Source of the DNA: Burkholderiaceae bacterium
GTDB lineage: Bacteria; Pseudomonadota; Gammaproteobacteria; Burkholderiales; Burkholderiaceae_C
NCBI GenBank assembly: GCA_019745555.1
Contig: JAIESX010000021.1
Span: forward strand, 98,051 to 162,050
DNA: 64,000 bases
Direction: 5' to 3'
Positions within the stretch are counted from its first letter, which is position 1. Each line of letters starts with the position of its first letter. A program made the position numbers and the translations under genes. The notes under the pieces were generated by a model. The model saw only the letters and a program-made list of their open reading frames with translations, was not told the origin of the DNA and did no database searches. Positions 1 to 8,952 of the stretch are shown one piece after another.

Positions 1-579
1 GGCGATCACGGCCACGCCGCCGGAGCCGGTGATCCAGTCCACGGCGTCGCGCAGTGTGGCCCAGCGGTGTGGCACGAAACCGGGCTTGCCCTCGGTCAGG
101 TATTTGCGAAAGACTTCATTGGTCTCGCGACAGACGCCGGTCTCGACCAGCCAGCGCGCGAAGTGCGTGCGCGAGATCAGCTCGGGGTTGCCCGCGTACT
201 TGAGTGCGCCCTCGTAGGCGCCGTGGATGCCCACGGCCGCCAGGCTGGCTGCCATCTCCTGCGCGCGCTCGCCTCGGCCGCCGCGCGTGGCCCGTAGCCC
301 GGCCTTCATGCGCTCGTCTTCGGCGTCGAAGCCCAGGCCCACGATGTGCACGGTCTGGCCGGCGAAGGTGATGGAGATCTCGGTGCCGGTCAGGTAGGGC
401 AGGCCCTGGTCACGTGCCGCGGCGATGGCGCGCTGCTGGCCGCCGATCTCGTCGTGGTCCGTCAGGGCCCAGAGTTCGACGCCGTTGGCACGGGCGCGTG
501 CCGCCAGCGCCTCGGGCGTGAGCGTGCCGTCTGAAACCACGGAGTGGCAGTGCAGGTCGGCATTGAGGATGGCGCTCAT
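1..579 (-). CDS. PHP-domain phosphatase (nucleoside 3',5'-bisphosphate phosphatase / YciV-TrpH type), 3' end outside window
   Basis: The visible 193 residues are the N-terminal part; the reading frame is still open at the left edge, so the C-terminus is missing. The start is the ATG at 577-579 on the minus strand. The N-terminus carries the PHP metal-binding signature DLHCHSTVSDG (H10, H12, D17), followed by ALTDHDEIGG. This is the usual pattern of the small stand-alone PHP phosphoesterases that, in the YciV family, hydrolyse 3',5'-bisphosphonucleotides and trim RNA 5' ends. It is not the PHP domain of a DNA polymerase, because no polymerase sequence precedes it. It is divergent from the diguanylate cyclase to its right, with a 111-base gap. 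The family is clear; the exact substrate is inferred. Confidence 0.85.
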   Translation of the reverse strand, partial: MSAILNADLHCHSVVSDGTLTPEALAARARANGVELWALTDHDEIGGQQRAIAAARDQGLPYLTGTEISITFAGQTVHIVGLGFDAEDERMKAGLRATRGGRGERAQEMAASLAAVGIHGAYEGALKYAGNPELISRTHFARWLVETGVCRETNEVFRKYLTEGKPGFVPHRWATLRDAVDWITGSGGVAVIA

Positions 580-690
580 GCGGACCATTTTAGGCCGGCG
601 CGCCGGACTTTGCCGGGCCGCAGGCCGCTGGCACAATACCGCCATGCAGTATCCCCACGCGCCTCACCTGTTCTTGCGCTGAGCCGCGGC

Positions 691-1830
691 ATGGCAACAC
701 TCGATCTGCGCTCCCTGGTGCTGATGAGCGGCCTGATGGGCCTGTTGCTGGCCTTCATGCTGTTCTTCCTGCGCCTGAGCTACCCGCGCAGCATCCGGGG
801 CCTGGGTCTGTGGTCCGCGGCCCACGCCTGGGTCTTTCTCTCCACCCTGTTGTTCGCCGCCCGTGGCGTGCTGCACGATGTCGCGACCATCGTGCTCGCC
901 AACCTGGTCCTGCTGGTGGGCATCGTCAGCTACCACGCTGGCGTCGAGCGCTTCTTTGGCCGCCGGGTGGTCTGGTGGCGCTGGGCGGCCCTGCTGCTGG
1001 TGCTGACGCCAATCCTCTACTGGTACGGGCTGGTCGATCCCAATTACAACGCCCGGCTGATCGTGATCTGCCTGGTCTGGGCCGGCATCTTCCTCTCCAT
1101 GGCCTGGCTGATCTGGCGCCATGCGCCACGCACCTTCCCCACACGCTTCACCGTCACCACGCTGCTGCTGCACGTGGGGGTGCTGTTGCTGCGCTTCTTC
1201 TCGGCCTGGATGCCGATGGCGGAGGAGGGCCTGCTCACGCCCACGCGCGTGCAGTCGCTCTACGTCGGCTCCAACGCGCTGATGCTGCTGGCCCTGGGCA
1301 TGGGCATGATCCTGCTGGCGGGTGACCGCCTGCGCGCCGAGTTCGAGCACATCGCCTCGCACGATCCGCTGACCCAGGTGCTCACACGACGGGTCTTCAT
1401 GGACGCCTGCACGCAGGAGCTGGCGCGCTGCCGCCGTCATGGCCGCAGCATGGCCCTGCTGCTAATGGACATCGACCACTTCAAGGCCGTCAATGACACG
1501 CACGGCCACCAGACGGGCGACCGCGTGCTGCTGGACTTCGCCCAGCGCGTCACGAGTCTGCTGCGCCGGCCGGACCTGCTGGCCCGTTTTGGGGGCGAAG
1601 AGTTCGTGCTGCTGTTGCCCGAGACCACCCAGGACGAGGCGCTGGCCGTGGCCGAGCGCATCCTGGTCCGCGTGGCCGAGCCCGCCGAGGGCCTGCCACC
1701 CATCACGGTGAGCATCGGCGTGGCAACCAACCGGCCCGACGAGGCGGAGATCGACACGCTGCTGGCGCGCGCCGACAAGGCGCTCTACCAGGCCAAGGAC
1801 GAAGGGCGCAACCGCGTCGAGGCGGCCTGA
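691..1830 (+). CDS. Membrane diguanylate cyclase (GGDEF domain)
   Basis: A protein of 379 residues that should make cyclic di-GMP at the inner membrane. The first ~210 residues form about six hydrophobic segments, and residues ~215-379 form a GGDEF domain. The active-site loop reads GGEEF (residues 301-305), and the metal-binding Asp lies in LLMDIDHFKAVND. An intact inhibitory I-site, RRPD, lies at residues 292-295, five residues before GGEEF, so product inhibition is expected. The start at 691 (MATLDLRS) was chosen because the frame upstream reads non-membrane, antisense-like sequence; the ribosome site is weak. The stop is 4 bases from the convergent recJ stop. The signal sensed by the membrane part is unknown. 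Confidence 0.9.
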   Translation: MATLDLRSLVLMSGLMGLLLAFMLFFLRLSYPRSIRGLGLWSAAHAWVFLSTLLFAARGVLHDVATIVLANLVLLVGIVSYHAGVERFFGRRVVWWRWAALLLVLTPILYWYGLVDPNYNARLIVICLVWAGIFLSMAWLIWRHAPRTFPTRFTVTTLLLHVGVLLLRFFSAWMPMAEEGLLTPTRVQSLYVGSNALMLLALGMGMILLAGDRLRAEFEHIASHDPLTQVLTRRVFMDACTQELARCRRHGRSMALLLMDIDHFKAVNDTHGHQTGDRVLLDFAQRVTSLLRRPDLLARFGGEEFVLLLPETTQDEALAVAERILVRVAEPAEGLPPITVSIGVATNRPDEAEIDTLLARADKALYQAKDEGRNRVEAA

Positions 1831-1834
1831 AGGT

Positions 1835-3544
1835 TCAGACTTCCGCGCCTTCGACGAGGAAGCGCACCCGCCGCGTGCCCTGCCATTCGTCGGCGTCGAG
1901 CCGGAAGGCCAGCAACACGCGCGGGGGCAGCGGCTCGGTGCGGCCGAACCAGATGCCGTCCACGGGCTGCCCCTGGTGCCTGAGCTTGAGTGCCAGGTGC
2001 TTCTCGCCCACCAGTCGTTGCGACAGCACCTCCACCTCCTCGCTGAAGGTCGGCGGCGCAAAGCCCTGGCCCCAGACCTCGCGCTGAAGGGTGTCCACCA
2101 TGTCGGCGCGGCGGTACTCCACGGGCAGGGCACCGTCGGTTTCCAGCTTGCGCGTCAGCGTGGCCGCGTCCAGCCATTCCTGCGCCACCTCGGCCAGGCC
2201 CTGCTCAAAGACCTCGAAGTGTTCCTCGGCGATGGTGCAACCGGCGGCCATGGCGTGGCCGCCGAAGCGCAGCAGCACGCCGGGATAGCGCTTGGCCACC
2301 AGGTCCAGCGCATCGCGCAGGTGAAAGCCGGGGATGGAGCGGCCCGAACCCTTGAGCTCATGCTCCTTGCCCGGGGCCTGGCTGGCGGCGAAAACAAAGC
2401 TCGGCCGGTGCAGCTTGTCCTTGAGGCGCGAGGCCACGATGCCCACCACCCCCTCGTGGAAATCCGGGTCGTAGACGCAGAGCGCGGGTGGTGGCTCGTC
2501 TTCGGGGTCGTAGAGTGATTCCACGATCTCCAGCGCCTGTTCGCGCATCTCGCCTTCGATTTCGCGCCGCTCACGGTTGATGCCGTCCAGCGTGCGGGCC
2601 AGTTCGGCGGCGCGCGCCGGGTCGTCGGTCAGCAGCAGCTCGATGCCCAGGGTCATGTCGGCCAGGCGGCCGGCGGCGTTGATGCGCGGACCGAGCGCAA
2701 AGCCGAAGTCGAAGGTGGTGGCCACGGCCGCCTTGCGCGCGGCTACTTCAAAGAGCGCGGCCAGGCCCGGCGGCAGGGCACCGGCCCGCACGCGCTTGAG
2801 GCCTTGTGCGACCAGGCGGCGGTTGTTGGGGTCGAGCTTCACCACGTCTGCCACCGTGCCGAGGGCGACGATGGGCAGCAGGGCGTCGAGCTTGGGCTGG
2901 GTCTCCGCCGTGAACACGCCGCGCTGGCGCAGCTCGGCGCGCAGGGCCAGCAGCACATAGAACATCACGCCGACGCCAGCGATGGACTTGCTCTCGAAGT
3001 CGCAGCCCGGCTGGTTGGGATTGACGATCACCTGGGCATCCGGCAGGGCCGGACCGGGCAGGTGGTGGTCCGTCACCAGCACCTGCAGACCCAGTTCGTT
3101 CGCCGTACGAACCCCTTCGACGCTGGCAATGCCGTTGTCCACAGTGATCAGCAGATCGGCACCGCTGTCCTTGACGCGGCGGGCGATGGGGGGTGTCAGG
3201 CCGTAGCCATCCACCACGCGGTCTGGCACGAGGTAGCTCACATGGTTCGCGCCCAGCATGCGCAGGCCGCGGATGCCCACGGCGCAGGCGGTGGCGCCGT
3301 CACAGTCGTAGTCGGCGACGATGCACAGCTTCCTGTCCCGGGCGATGGCGTCGGCCAGCAGCACGGCGGCTTCGGTGACGCCCTTCATGGTGGCCGGCGG
3401 CAGCAGGCGCGCCAGGCCGTCGTCGAGTTCTTCCTTGCTGGACACACCGCGGGCCGCGTAGAGCCGGGCGAGCAGGGGATGTACGCCGGCCTGTTCCAGC
3501 GTCCAGGCGGCGCGCGGCGGGATGTCGCGGGTGACGATCTTCAT
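1835..3544 (-). CDS. recJ: Single-stranded-DNA-specific exonuclease RecJ
   Basis: At 569 residues this matches full-length bacterial RecJ, the 5'-3' single-strand exonuclease of RecF-pathway recombination, mismatch repair and replication-fork repair. The DHH-superfamily metal motifs are all present: DYDCDG (78-83), DNG (136-138) and TDHHLPG (DHH at 159-161). The DHHA1 part follows (RFGGHAMAAG), then a C-terminal OB-like region. Its ATG overlaps the stop of the upstream gene by 4 bases (tcat at 3541-3544), so the two are translationally coupled. It converges with the diguanylate cyclase. Confidence 0.97.
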   Translation of the reverse strand: MKIVTRDIPPRAAWTLEQAGVHPLLARLYAARGVSSKEELDDGLARLLPPATMKGVTEAAVLLADAIARDRKLCIVADYDCDGATACAVGIRGLRMLGANHVSYLVPDRVVDGYGLTPPIARRVKDSGADLLITVDNGIASVEGVRTANELGLQVLVTDHHLPGPALPDAQVIVNPNQPGCDFESKSIAGVGVMFYVLLALRAELRQRGVFTAETQPKLDALLPIVALGTVADVVKLDPNNRRLVAQGLKRVRAGALPPGLAALFEVAARKAAVATTFDFGFALGPRINAAGRLADMTLGIELLLTDDPARAAELARTLDGINRERREIEGEMREQALEIVESLYDPEDEPPPALCVYDPDFHEGVVGIVASRLKDKLHRPSFVFAASQAPGKEHELKGSGRSIPGFHLRDALDLVAKRYPGVLLRFGGHAMAAGCTIAEEHFEVFEQGLAEVAQEWLDAATLTRKLETDGALPVEYRRADMVDTLQREVWGQGFAPPTFSEEVEVLSQRLVGEKHLALKLRHQGQPVDGIWFGRTEPLPPRVLLAFRLDADEWQGTRRVRFLVEGAEV

Positions 3545-4461
3545 GAGGCGACGAGTATGTCAGAGAGGGGCTGCGGCCTGAAACGCTGCAGCAGGCGCCG
3601 CCAGGCGCTGCGGGGTGCGGGCGTGTAGCGGCGGGCCACGAGTTCGCTGCAGAGCGTGAGCGTCACGTCCTGCCCGGCGGCCAGTGCCGCCTGCAGCGGG
3701 GCGAGTTCCTCATCGAGCGCCTGCCAGGCGCGGGCCCAGGCGGCCCAGTCGGCGTGCACGGCGGGCTGGGTCAGGGCGTCGAGCACGGTCAGCTCTTGCG
3801 TCGGCGTGGGCAGCGCGGCCAGCACACCGCAGCCGCTGAGCCAGAAGGAGTTGACGGCCAGCGCACCACGTTCGGCCCGCCGCTCGCTCACGGCGTGGGT
3901 GTAGAGCAGCATCTGCATCTCGTTCTGCAGGCGACGCAGCAGGGGCGAGGTTAGCAGCCAGGGCGCCACGTCGCGGCCGATCACCCGCTCGGGGGCCGCG
4001 CCGACCACGCCGCGCAACGGCTCGCCGCTGACCAGCCAGCGCAGGGGCTGCTCATAGTGCAGCGTGAGGCCGTCTTCATTGAAAAAGGGCTGCATGGCGG
4101 CCAGCAGGGCCCGCGCCTCGTCTTCGCTCAGGTCCAGCGTCTGCGGGTCGCGCAGGCTCACGCGGGCCTGGCCGATCTCCCAGTGGGTAGGTGTCAGGTA
4201 GCCCCAGGCGGCGCTGCCGGCGCCGGGCAGCTGCAGCTCGTGCGCACGCAGAGCCGCCCAGGCCGGCGCCTGCGGATCCAGGCCGCGCACACCTGCCAGC
4301 AACTGCTCGTGGGCGCTGGTCGGGCTGTGTTCGGGGAGTTGCAGCAGAGTCTGCGGTGCCAAAGCCTGCAGCAGGGCCTGCAACCGGGGCAAGGGCTGGC
4401 CCTGCAAGGCGGGGCGTGCTGCCTCGTCATCGCTCAGGGCATAGGGGATCAAAACGTGCAT
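3541..4461 (-). CDS. Conserved betaproteobacterial protein upstream of recJ (function unclear)
   Basis: A protein of 306 residues starting MHVLIPYALSDDEAA; I chose the ATG at 4459-4461 because the residues before it look untranslated. No signal peptide or membrane segment is visible. It contains a typical stretch YLTPTHWEIGQARVSL near residue 95. Relatives in Burkholderiales commonly sit directly before recJ and have been given names such as 'RpfE-type regulatory protein' or 'archaeal-type phosphoglycerate mutase'. I see no phosphoglycerate mutase active-site motif that would support the latter. The ATGA overlap with recJ indicates one transcript and perhaps a repair-related role, which is inference from context only. 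Confidence 0.7.
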   Translation of the reverse strand: MHVLIPYALSDDEAARPALQGQPLPRLQALLQALAPQTLLQLPEHSPTSAHEQLLAGVRGLDPQAPAWAALRAHELQLPGAGSAAWGYLTPTHWEIGQARVSLRDPQTLDLSEDEARALLAAMQPFFNEDGLTLHYEQPLRWLVSGEPLRGVVGAAPERVIGRDVAPWLLTSPLLRRLQNEMQMLLYTHAVSERRAERGALAVNSFWLSGCGVLAALPTPTQELTVLDALTQPAVHADWAAWARAWQALDEELAPLQAALAAGQDVTLTLCSELVARRYTPAPRSAWRRLLQRFRPQPLSDILVAS

Positions 4462-4514
4462 GCCGGTATTGTCGCGCGCCTCACTGATAATCCCGGGAGC
4501 AAGAACAGGACCCC

Positions 4515-5763
4515 ATGCAAATCCCCTACGAACTGCTGCTGGGCTGGCGCTACACACGCGCCGGCCGCGCCACCCGTCGCAACGGTTTCATCTCTTTCAT
4601 CTCGGCCTTCTCCATGCTGGGCATCGCCCTGGGCGTGGCCGCGCTCATCATCGTGCTCAGCGTGATGACCGGCTTCCAGAAGGAAGTGCGCGACCGCATG
4701 CTCAGCGTGGTCTCGCACATCGAGATCTTCTCGCCCTACGGCCAGGCCCTGCCCGATGTGGCCAGGACCCTGGCCGAGGCCAGGGCCAACCCGCAGGTCA
4801 TCGGCGCCGCGCCCTTCATCGGCACGCAGGCCCTGCTGGCCCGCGGCGAGGACATGAAGGGCGCCATCGTGCGCGGCATCGACCCGGCGCTCGAGGGCGA
4901 GGTCACGGACCTGGCGGCTGCCCTGCGCGGTGGCGCGCTGGATCGTCTGGTGGCCGGCGAGTTCGGCGTGGTGCTGGGGCGCGACCTGGCACGCCAGCTC
5001 GGCGTGCAGCAGGGCGACCGCGTCACGCTGGTGGCGCCCAGCGGCCAGGTGACGCCGGCCGGCGTGGTGCCACGCATGAAGCAGATGACGGTGGTGGGCA
5101 CCTTCGATTCCGGCCACTACGAATACGACGCCGGTCTCGTGCTGCTGCATGTGGACGACGCGGCGCGCATCTTCCGCCTCGAAGGGCCCACGGGCATCCG
5201 CCTCAAGCTCAAGGACCTGCATCAGGCGCGCGAGGTCGGTGGGCAGCTGGCCGCCACGCTCAGTGGTGATCTGCTGATCCGCGACTGGACGCGGCAGAAC
5301 CGCAACTGGTTTGCCGCCGTCCAGCTGGAAAAACGCATGATGTTCATCATCCTCACGCTCATCGTTGCGGTCGCGGCGTTCAATCTGGTGAGCACGCTGG
5401 TGATGACGGTGACCGACAAACGCGCCGACATCGCCATCCTGCGCACCCTGGGCGCGAGCCCGGCCAGCATCATGGGCGTCTTCGTGGTGCAGGGCGCGAC
5501 GGTGGGCGTGATCGGCACCTTTGCGGGCCTGCTGCTGGGCCTGGGCGTGGCGCTCAACATCGACGTCATCGTGCCGGCGCTGGAGCGCCTGCTGCAGGCC
5601 AGCTTCCTGCCCAAGGACATCTACCTGATCAGCCGCATGCCCAGCGAGCCGCTGGCGAGCGACATCGTGCCCATCGTCCTGATCTCGCTCGTACTGGCCT
5701 TTGTGGCCACGATCTACCCCAGCTGGCGCGCCAGCCGCGTGAACCCCGCGGAGGCGCTACGCT

Positions 5764-5771
<8 letters not shown>
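4515..5771 (+). CDS. lolC: Lipoprotein-releasing ABC transporter, permease subunit LolC/LolE
   Basis: The membrane subunit (418 residues) of the Lol transporter, which extracts outer-membrane lipoproteins from the inner membrane and hands them to LolA. It has the family's MacB/FtsX-like layout: an N-terminal helix (about residues 22-50, with the [18 protein letters not shown] start typical of LolC/E), a large periplasmic domain (50-265), then three C-terminal helices (about 270-300, 320-350 and 375-400). The protein ends in [13 protein letters not shown], characteristic of the family. Its last 8 bases overlap lolD. Only one permease gene is visible, so this organism may use a single LolC/E-type (LolF-like) subunit as a homodimer, or have a second gene elsewhere. 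Confidence 0.95.
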
Positions 5772-6447
<676 letters not shown>

Positions 6448-6455
6448 GGCAGGGC

Positions 6456-6860
6456 ATGAGTGCCGGCGCACTGGAAAGCAAGCTCGACGCGGCCCGGCAA
6501 GGCCGGTGTTCCGCGCCCGAGCTGTTCGAGGAACTGCTGGCTGCGCAGATCATCGTGCTGCTGGACAAACCCATCGATGACGATGGCCGTTGGGACGCCA
6601 CGGCCCGGCCGCTGACGCTCAACAGTCCCAACGGCTTCGCCGTGATGGCCATCTTCACCACCCATGAGAAGGCCGCGCCCTGGGTGCAGCAGGCGCCGGC
6701 CCATGTGCATGCGCTCTATGTCGATTTCGCCTGGATCGTGCGCGGCCTCGCACCGCAGGTGGGGCTGGTCATCAATCCGGGGGATGTGCTGGGGCTGGAA
6801 TTGCAGCCCGAGACGGCGCAGAAGCTGGCGGTGGCGGCGCGCCAGCTGCCCACGGCCTGA
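6456..6860 (+). CDS. SseB N-terminal-domain protein
   Basis: A soluble protein of 134 residues with the pattern of the SseB N-terminal domain. It starts with a helical segment (LESKLDAARQGRCSAPELFEELL), then a strand-rich core (IIVLLDKP, GFAVMAIFTTHEKAAPWV) and the closing VGLVINPGDVLGLELQPE. The family is widespread; its biochemical role is not established, and the name comes from an enhanced-serine-sensitivity phenotype in E. coli. It follows lolD by 8 bases on the same strand and is probably co-transcribed. I see no functional link to lipoprotein export. Confidence 0.8.
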   Translation: MSAGALESKLDAARQGRCSAPELFEELLAAQIIVLLDKPIDDDGRWDATARPLTLNSPNGFAVMAIFTTHEKAAPWVQQAPAHVHALYVDFAWIVRGLAPQVGLVINPGDVLGLELQPETAQKLAVAARQLPTA

Positions 6861-6884
6861 AATCACGGATGGCGGGATGCGGGC

Positions 6885-7130
6885 TCAGGGGCTCTGCAGG
6901 TCGCGTCGCTTCTGCTCGTACTCGGCGCGGTCGATTTCGCCGCGCGCATAGCGCTGCGCCAGGATGTCCAGCGCGTCCTGCGGCGGCGCTGGATCGCTGC
7001 CGCGGCGCGGCACGCTGAGCCAGCGCACCAGCACGATCAGGCCGACGATGACCAGGCCCCAGAACAGCAACATCCCCAGGCCCATCCCGAACCACGTCGC
7101 TCCGCCCCCTCCCCAGTTGCCGTACATCAT
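6885..7130 (-). CDS. Small membrane protein with C-terminal SHOCT domain
   Basis: An 81-residue protein. A Gly/Trp-rich N-terminus (MMYGNWGGGG) leads into one transmembrane helix (about residues 15-40), then a short linker and the SHOCT motif (DALDILAQRYARGEIDRAEYEQKRRDL) at the C-terminus. SHOCT is a short oligomerisation-type helical motif seen at the ends of many small bacterial membrane proteins, with no assigned enzymatic role. The gene lies 33 bases after the Spy-like gene on the same strand and probably shares its transcript, suggesting an envelope-associated role. Confidence 0.85.
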   Translation of the reverse strand: MMYGNWGGGGATWFGMGLGMLLFWGLVIVGLIVLVRWLSVPRRGSDPAPPQDALDILAQRYARGEIDRAEYEQKRRDLQSP

Positions 7131-7163
7131 GGTGCCGTCTCCGATCCGCGTGCCGACGCGCGC

Positions 7164-7763
7164 TCAATCCTCGTCGTTCATCATCCAGCCGCGGCGGTAG
7201 CTGCGCAGCTGCGTCTTCTGCTCCTTGCTCAGCAGCGCCTCGATGCGGTTGTGAGCATCGATCTGTGCTTCGAGCAGCTGCCGGCGTAGTTCGGCGATCT
7301 TCATCGACTGCTTGCCGATGGCGGCAGGGTCACGCTTTTCGGCAAGCAGGAGGTCGCGCATCTGGGCCTGCTCGTCCTGCAGCTTGCCCAGTGCGTTCCA
7401 GCTCCTGCGCCGCAGCTCGTCGCGGATCTGGTTGACCTTGCCGATCTGTTGCTCATCCAGATCGAGGGCCTGCAGCGGGCCCAGGCCCATCATGCCCTCG
7501 CGGCCATAGGGTCCCATCATCCCGCCCATCATGCCGCCGCCCCCCATCATCCCGGGACCGTAGCCCTGGCCAGGCCCGCCTCCGTAGCCACCGCCCATCA
7601 TGCCGCCGCGGCCATAGCTGCCCATCATGCCGGGGCCATAACCGCCCATCATTCCCGGTCCGTAGCCAGGCGTGTTGTCCGGGCGCGCGGGCTGGGCGTG
7701 CGCGGGGGCAGCCAGCAGGGCTGCCGTGGTCAACAGCAAGGTGAAAAGTCGTCGAGAGTTCAT
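7164..7763 (-). CDS. Spy/CpxP-like periplasmic protein with Met-Gly-Tyr repeats
   Basis: A protein of 199 residues. The start at 7763 is set by an AGGAG site about 8 bases upstream; the ATG seven codons earlier lacks one. Residues 1-23 are a signal peptide (LLTTAALLAAPAHAQ). Residues ~30-95 are a low-complexity segment of repeated GYGPGMMGG-type units with about eight MM pairs. Residues ~100-190 form a charged helical domain (LDEQQIGKVNQIRDELRR ... LLSKEQKTQLRSYRRGW) that matches the LTxxQ helical pattern of Spy/CpxP and ZraP-like proteins. Such proteins act as periplasmic chaperones or metal-responsive factors. The Met-rich segment suggests Cu(I) or Ag(I) binding, which is inference. An FNR-type palindrome lies upstream. 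Confidence 0.85.
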   Translation of the reverse strand: MNSRRLFTLLLTTAALLAAPAHAQPARPDNTPGYGPGMMGGYGPGMMGSYGRGGMMGGGYGGGPGQGYGPGMMGGGGMMGGMMGPYGREGMMGLGPLQALDLDEQQIGKVNQIRDELRRRSWNALGKLQDEQAQMRDLLLAEKRDPAAIGKQSMKIAELRRQLLEAQIDAHNRIEALLSKEQKTQLRSYRRGWMMNDED

Positions 7764-7879
7764 GTGCTGCTCCTGTTCATGCACTGCGCGTGCGCAAGCC
7801 GCCCCGGCGGGACGTCGGATTCAGCATAGGAGGCGGGGGGCTGGAATTCCAGCGTTCCGTCGGTCTGGATGCGGCGCGT

Positions 7880-7893
7880 TTGACGCAGGTCAA
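7880..7893. promoter_or_regulatory. FNR/ANR-type binding site
   Basis: A perfect inverted repeat TTGAC-GCAG-GTCAA, close to the FNR-family consensus TTGAT-N4-ATCAA and identical in form to sites used by FNR/DNR relatives in proteobacteria. It lies in the 148-base gap upstream of the Spy-like gene, centred about 124 bases before its start codon, so oxygen- or NO-responsive control of that gene and the SHOCT gene is plausible. The VWA gene ends at 7912 on the same strand, so the site is not in a coding region. Confidence 0.55.
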
Positions 7894-7911
7894 ACAGACC
7901 GCCGGCTCCCT

Positions 7912-8952
7912 TTAGGCGACGCGGTGGTACCAGGCCAGTGAGAGACCGGCGCCGGCGATCAGGAAGATCGCCCCCAGCAGGGCCAGCAGGGCCGAGACCT
8001 CGGTTTCCTTCTTCTCCACACTCATGCGCGAGCTCAGCGTCTGGTAGACCTTCTTGAGGTCCTCGGCCGTGGCCGCGTGAAAGTACTCCGCCTGGGTGCG
8101 GTGGGCGATGGCCTTGAGGGTTTCCTCGTCCAGGCGCACGTGCATGGACCAGCCTTCGAAGCCGATGGTCTCGCCGTCCACGGTGCCCACGCCCACGGTG
8201 TAGACGCGCACCCCGCGGTCGGCGGCCATCTTGGCGGCCTCCATGGAGTCAATGCCCGTGGTGCGCTGGCCATCGGTGAGCAGGATGATGGCGGCCGAGC
8301 CGTAGGAGCCGGGGGCCACCGGGACGAACTCCTTGGTGGCCGGCGGCTGGTCCAGCGCGATGCCGCGCGAGCGGCCGAAGCCGTAGCCGTAGGTCAGCGC
8401 GCCAATGTCGATGCCCGCGTCCGGGAACAGTGTGGCCAGCGAGAGCACGAGGCCGTTGCCGATGGCTGTGCCGCGTTGCAGCTGGAAGCGGTCGATGGCG
8501 GAGTTGAGGTCCTCCCGGTTCAGGGTGGGGATCTGGGCCACCTGGGCCGAACCCGCGAAGGCCACGATGCCTACCTTCACATGGCGGGGCAGCTCGGCGA
8601 GGAAGGCCTTGGCCGCGGCCTGGGCGGCTTCGAGCCGATTGGGCTTGACATCGGCCGCGCGCATGCTGCCCGAGACATCGATGGCCAGCATGATGGTCTC
8701 CTGCTGTGTGGGCAGCACGATGACAGCCAGGGGCCGCGCGGCGGCCAGCAGCAGGCAGCTCAGCGCCAGCAGGAAGAGCGCCGGCGGCACATGGCGCCGC
8801 CAGGACGCGCCACCCATGGCCTGCTTGACCAGGCCCAGGCTGGCATAGCGCAGCGCGAATTTCTTCTTGCGCTGCAGCAGCCAGAGGTAGAAGAGCACCA
8901 GCAGCGGCACGATCAGCAACAGCAGGAGCATGCTGGGCCAGACGAAATTCAT
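7912..8952 (-). CDS. VWA-domain membrane protein (BatA-like)
   Basis: A protein of 346 residues starting at the ATG at 8950-8952, which overlaps the DUF58 stop by 4 bases. It has two N-terminal helices (about 5-26 and 55-78), a von Willebrand factor A domain and a C-terminal helix (about 320-342). The MIDAS metal site is intact: DVSGS (D92, S94, S96), with a later LLTDG motif. Such proteins occur with MoxR ATPases, where they are thought to act in chaperone-like maturation of envelope or metalloprotein complexes. It is the last gene of the protease-moxR-DUF58-VWA operon. The usual companions (DUF4381, a second VWA, TPR proteins) are absent. Confidence 0.9.
   Translation of the reverse strand: MNFVWPSMLLLLLIVPLLVLFYLWLLQRKKKFALRYASLGLVKQAMGGASWRRHVPPALFLLALSCLLLAAARPLAVIVLPTQQETIMLAIDVSGSMRAADVKPNRLEAAQAAAKAFLAELPRHVKVGIVAFAGSAQVAQIPTLNREDLNSAIDRFQLQRGTAIGNGLVLSLATLFPDAGIDIGALTYGYGFGRSRGIALDQPPATKEFVPVAPGSYGSAAIILLTDGQRTTGIDSMEAAKMAADRGVRVYTVGVGTVDGETIGFEGWSMHVRLDEETLKAIAHRTQAEYFHAATAEDLKKVYQTLSSRMSVEKKETEVSALLALLGAIFLIAGAGLSLAWYHRVA

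Noticed and set aside
644..682. A 12-codon frame before the diguanylate cyclase (MQYPHAPHLFLR)
   Set aside because: Too short, no clear ribosome site, no hint of leader-peptide function.
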